NCBI GenBank assembly: GCA_002422175.1 | Contig: DITR01000185.1 | Span: forward strand, 1 to 13,551 | Direction of reading: 5' to 3' | Source of the DNA: Alcaligenaceae bacterium UBA6179 | GTDB taxonomy: Bacteria; Pseudomonadota; Gammaproteobacteria; Burkholderiales; Burkholderiaceae_B | DNA: 13,551 nucleotides | Shown here: positions 12,893-13,551 of the stretch, piece after piece | Layout: each line of letters opens with the position of its first letter | Position numbering within the stretch: the stretch's first letter is position 1 | Made by a program: the position numbers and the translations under genes | Notes under the pieces: model-generated | Databases searched by the model: none | The model's input: only the letters and a program-made list of their open reading frames with translations | Told to the model about the DNA's origin: nothing

Positions 12893-13551
12893 ATGCAAAA
12901 ATTCAATCATTGGTTGCCTTTTCAAGCCAAGTTTGTGGGTGCTTTACCGCAACCACTCCCTTTTAAGCGCATGTGGGTTGCAAGTGGTGTAACGGCCTGT
13001 TTAATCTTTTTGATGTCGAGTTCACTGTCTGTTGCCTCAACAAATGAGCCTGCAACAAACCAAGCGCTCGTTCAAGTGACATTGCCTGATTTCACACAGA
13101 TCGTTGAAAAAGCTGAAAACGCTGTTGTCAATATTCGTACCACAGCCACAGTACCCGTTCAGTCCGCGGGTGGTAATGGGCAAGATCCATATGAAATGTT
13201 TAGACGTTTTTTTGGGCCCGACTTTAATATTCCTGGCATGCCCAACCCAAAAGGTAATCCACATGGCGGTGGGGGAGGCAATGCACCCGCACCTCAAGAG
13301 CGAAGCGTACCGCGTGGGGTGGGGTCAGGGTTCTTTATTTCAGCCGACGGTTCAATTTTAACGAATCATCATGTTGTGGCTGATGCGAATGAAATTATTG
13401 TGACCTTGACTGATGGTCGTGAATTTAAAGCAAAAGTGATTGGTAGCGACGAGCGAACTGATGTTGCTTTAATTCAAGTTGACACGAAAGATATGGTTAC
13501 TTTGCCTATCGGTAACCCTGCAACCTTAAAGAAAGGGCAGTGGGTGCTGGC
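12893..13551 (+). CDS. mucD: DegP/MucD-family periplasmic serine protease, 3'-truncated by window edge
   Basis: This is the N-terminal 219 residues of a DegP-family (HtrA) protease/chaperone that degrades misfolded envelope proteins. ATG 12893 has GGAG (12883-12886) 6 nt upstream and lies 25 bp after rseB. The n-region is long (about 26 residues) before the signal core (MWVASGVTACLIFLMSSSLSVAS), so an internal ATG at 12971 is a possible alternative. The mature part shows VVNIRTTA, a Gly/Pro-rich linker (about 115-134, with five glycines in a row), VGSGFFISADGSILTNHHVV with catalytic His160, and DERTDVALIQV with catalytic Asp190. The catalytic Ser and PDZ domains are beyond the window. Position after rseB matches MucD; the symbol degP would be equally acceptable. 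Confidence 0.93.
   Translation, partial: MQKFNHWLPFQAKFVGALPQPLPFKRMWVASGVTACLIFLMSSSLSVASTNEPATNQALVQVTLPDFTQIVEKAENAVVNIRTTATVPVQSAGGNGQDPYEMFRRFFGPDFNIPGMPNPKGNPHGGGGGNAPAPQERSVPRGVGSGFFISADGSILTNHHVVADANEIIVTLTDGREFKAKVIGSDERTDVALIQVDTKDMVTLPIGNPATLKKGQWVL

Overview
The window is an ordinary, densely packed chromosomal core region, almost entirely coding. Gene order and protein sequences point to a betaproteobacterium of the order Burkholderiales. The block yceD-rpmF-plsX-fabH-fabD-fabG-acpP-fabF-(small membrane protein)-rpoE-rseA-rseB-mucD is the layout I know from that order, and the RpoE, PlsX and YceD sequences resemble Burkholderiales members closely. Base composition looks AT-richer than in Burkholderia or Ralstonia, which suggests a low-GC lineage (Alcaligenaceae-like or freshwater). 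I cannot name the genus from sequence alone.

Layout. (1) 1-1224: the 3' part of rluC (23S rRNA pseudouridine synthase, cut by the left edge), then a HAD phosphatase of the phosphoglycolate phosphatase type, on the + strand 12 bp apart. (2) 1305-2919: msrP-msrQ, the periplasmic methionine sulfoxide reductase and its haem membrane partner, + strand. (3) 2837-3604: an RsmI-like SAM methyltransferase on the - strand, whose 3' end overlaps msrQ by 83 bp. (4) 3662-10169: yceD, rpmF and the type II fatty acid synthesis cluster plsX-fabH-fabD-fabG-acpP-fabF, + strand, with a good sigma70-type promoter candidate in front of yceD. (5) 10172-13551: a YgfX-like membrane protein, then the envelope stress module rpoE-rseA-rseB-mucD (degP family), the last cut by the right edge.

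How the genes work together. PlsX makes acyl-phosphate for phospholipid synthesis. FabD loads malonyl groups on AcpP, FabH starts the chains, FabF elongates and FabG does the first reduction. Envelope lipid supply therefore sits directly upstream of the sigma factor (RpoE), its membrane anti-sigma (RseA), the periplasmic sensor (RseB) and the protease/chaperone (MucD) that handle envelope damage. MsrPQ repairs oxidised periplasmic proteins using electrons from the membrane, so it is functionally related although in a separate unit.

I see no mobile element, CRISPR array, tRNA, rRNA, defence system or biosynthetic novelty. The most interesting non-coding signal is the acpP-fabF spacer (8802-8939). 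It can form two mutually exclusive stems, one of which hides the fabF ribosome binding site, ahead of a TTG start codon. Two unusually long perfect inverted repeats inside yceD are the other sequence-level surprises. Both are inferences that need conservation tests.
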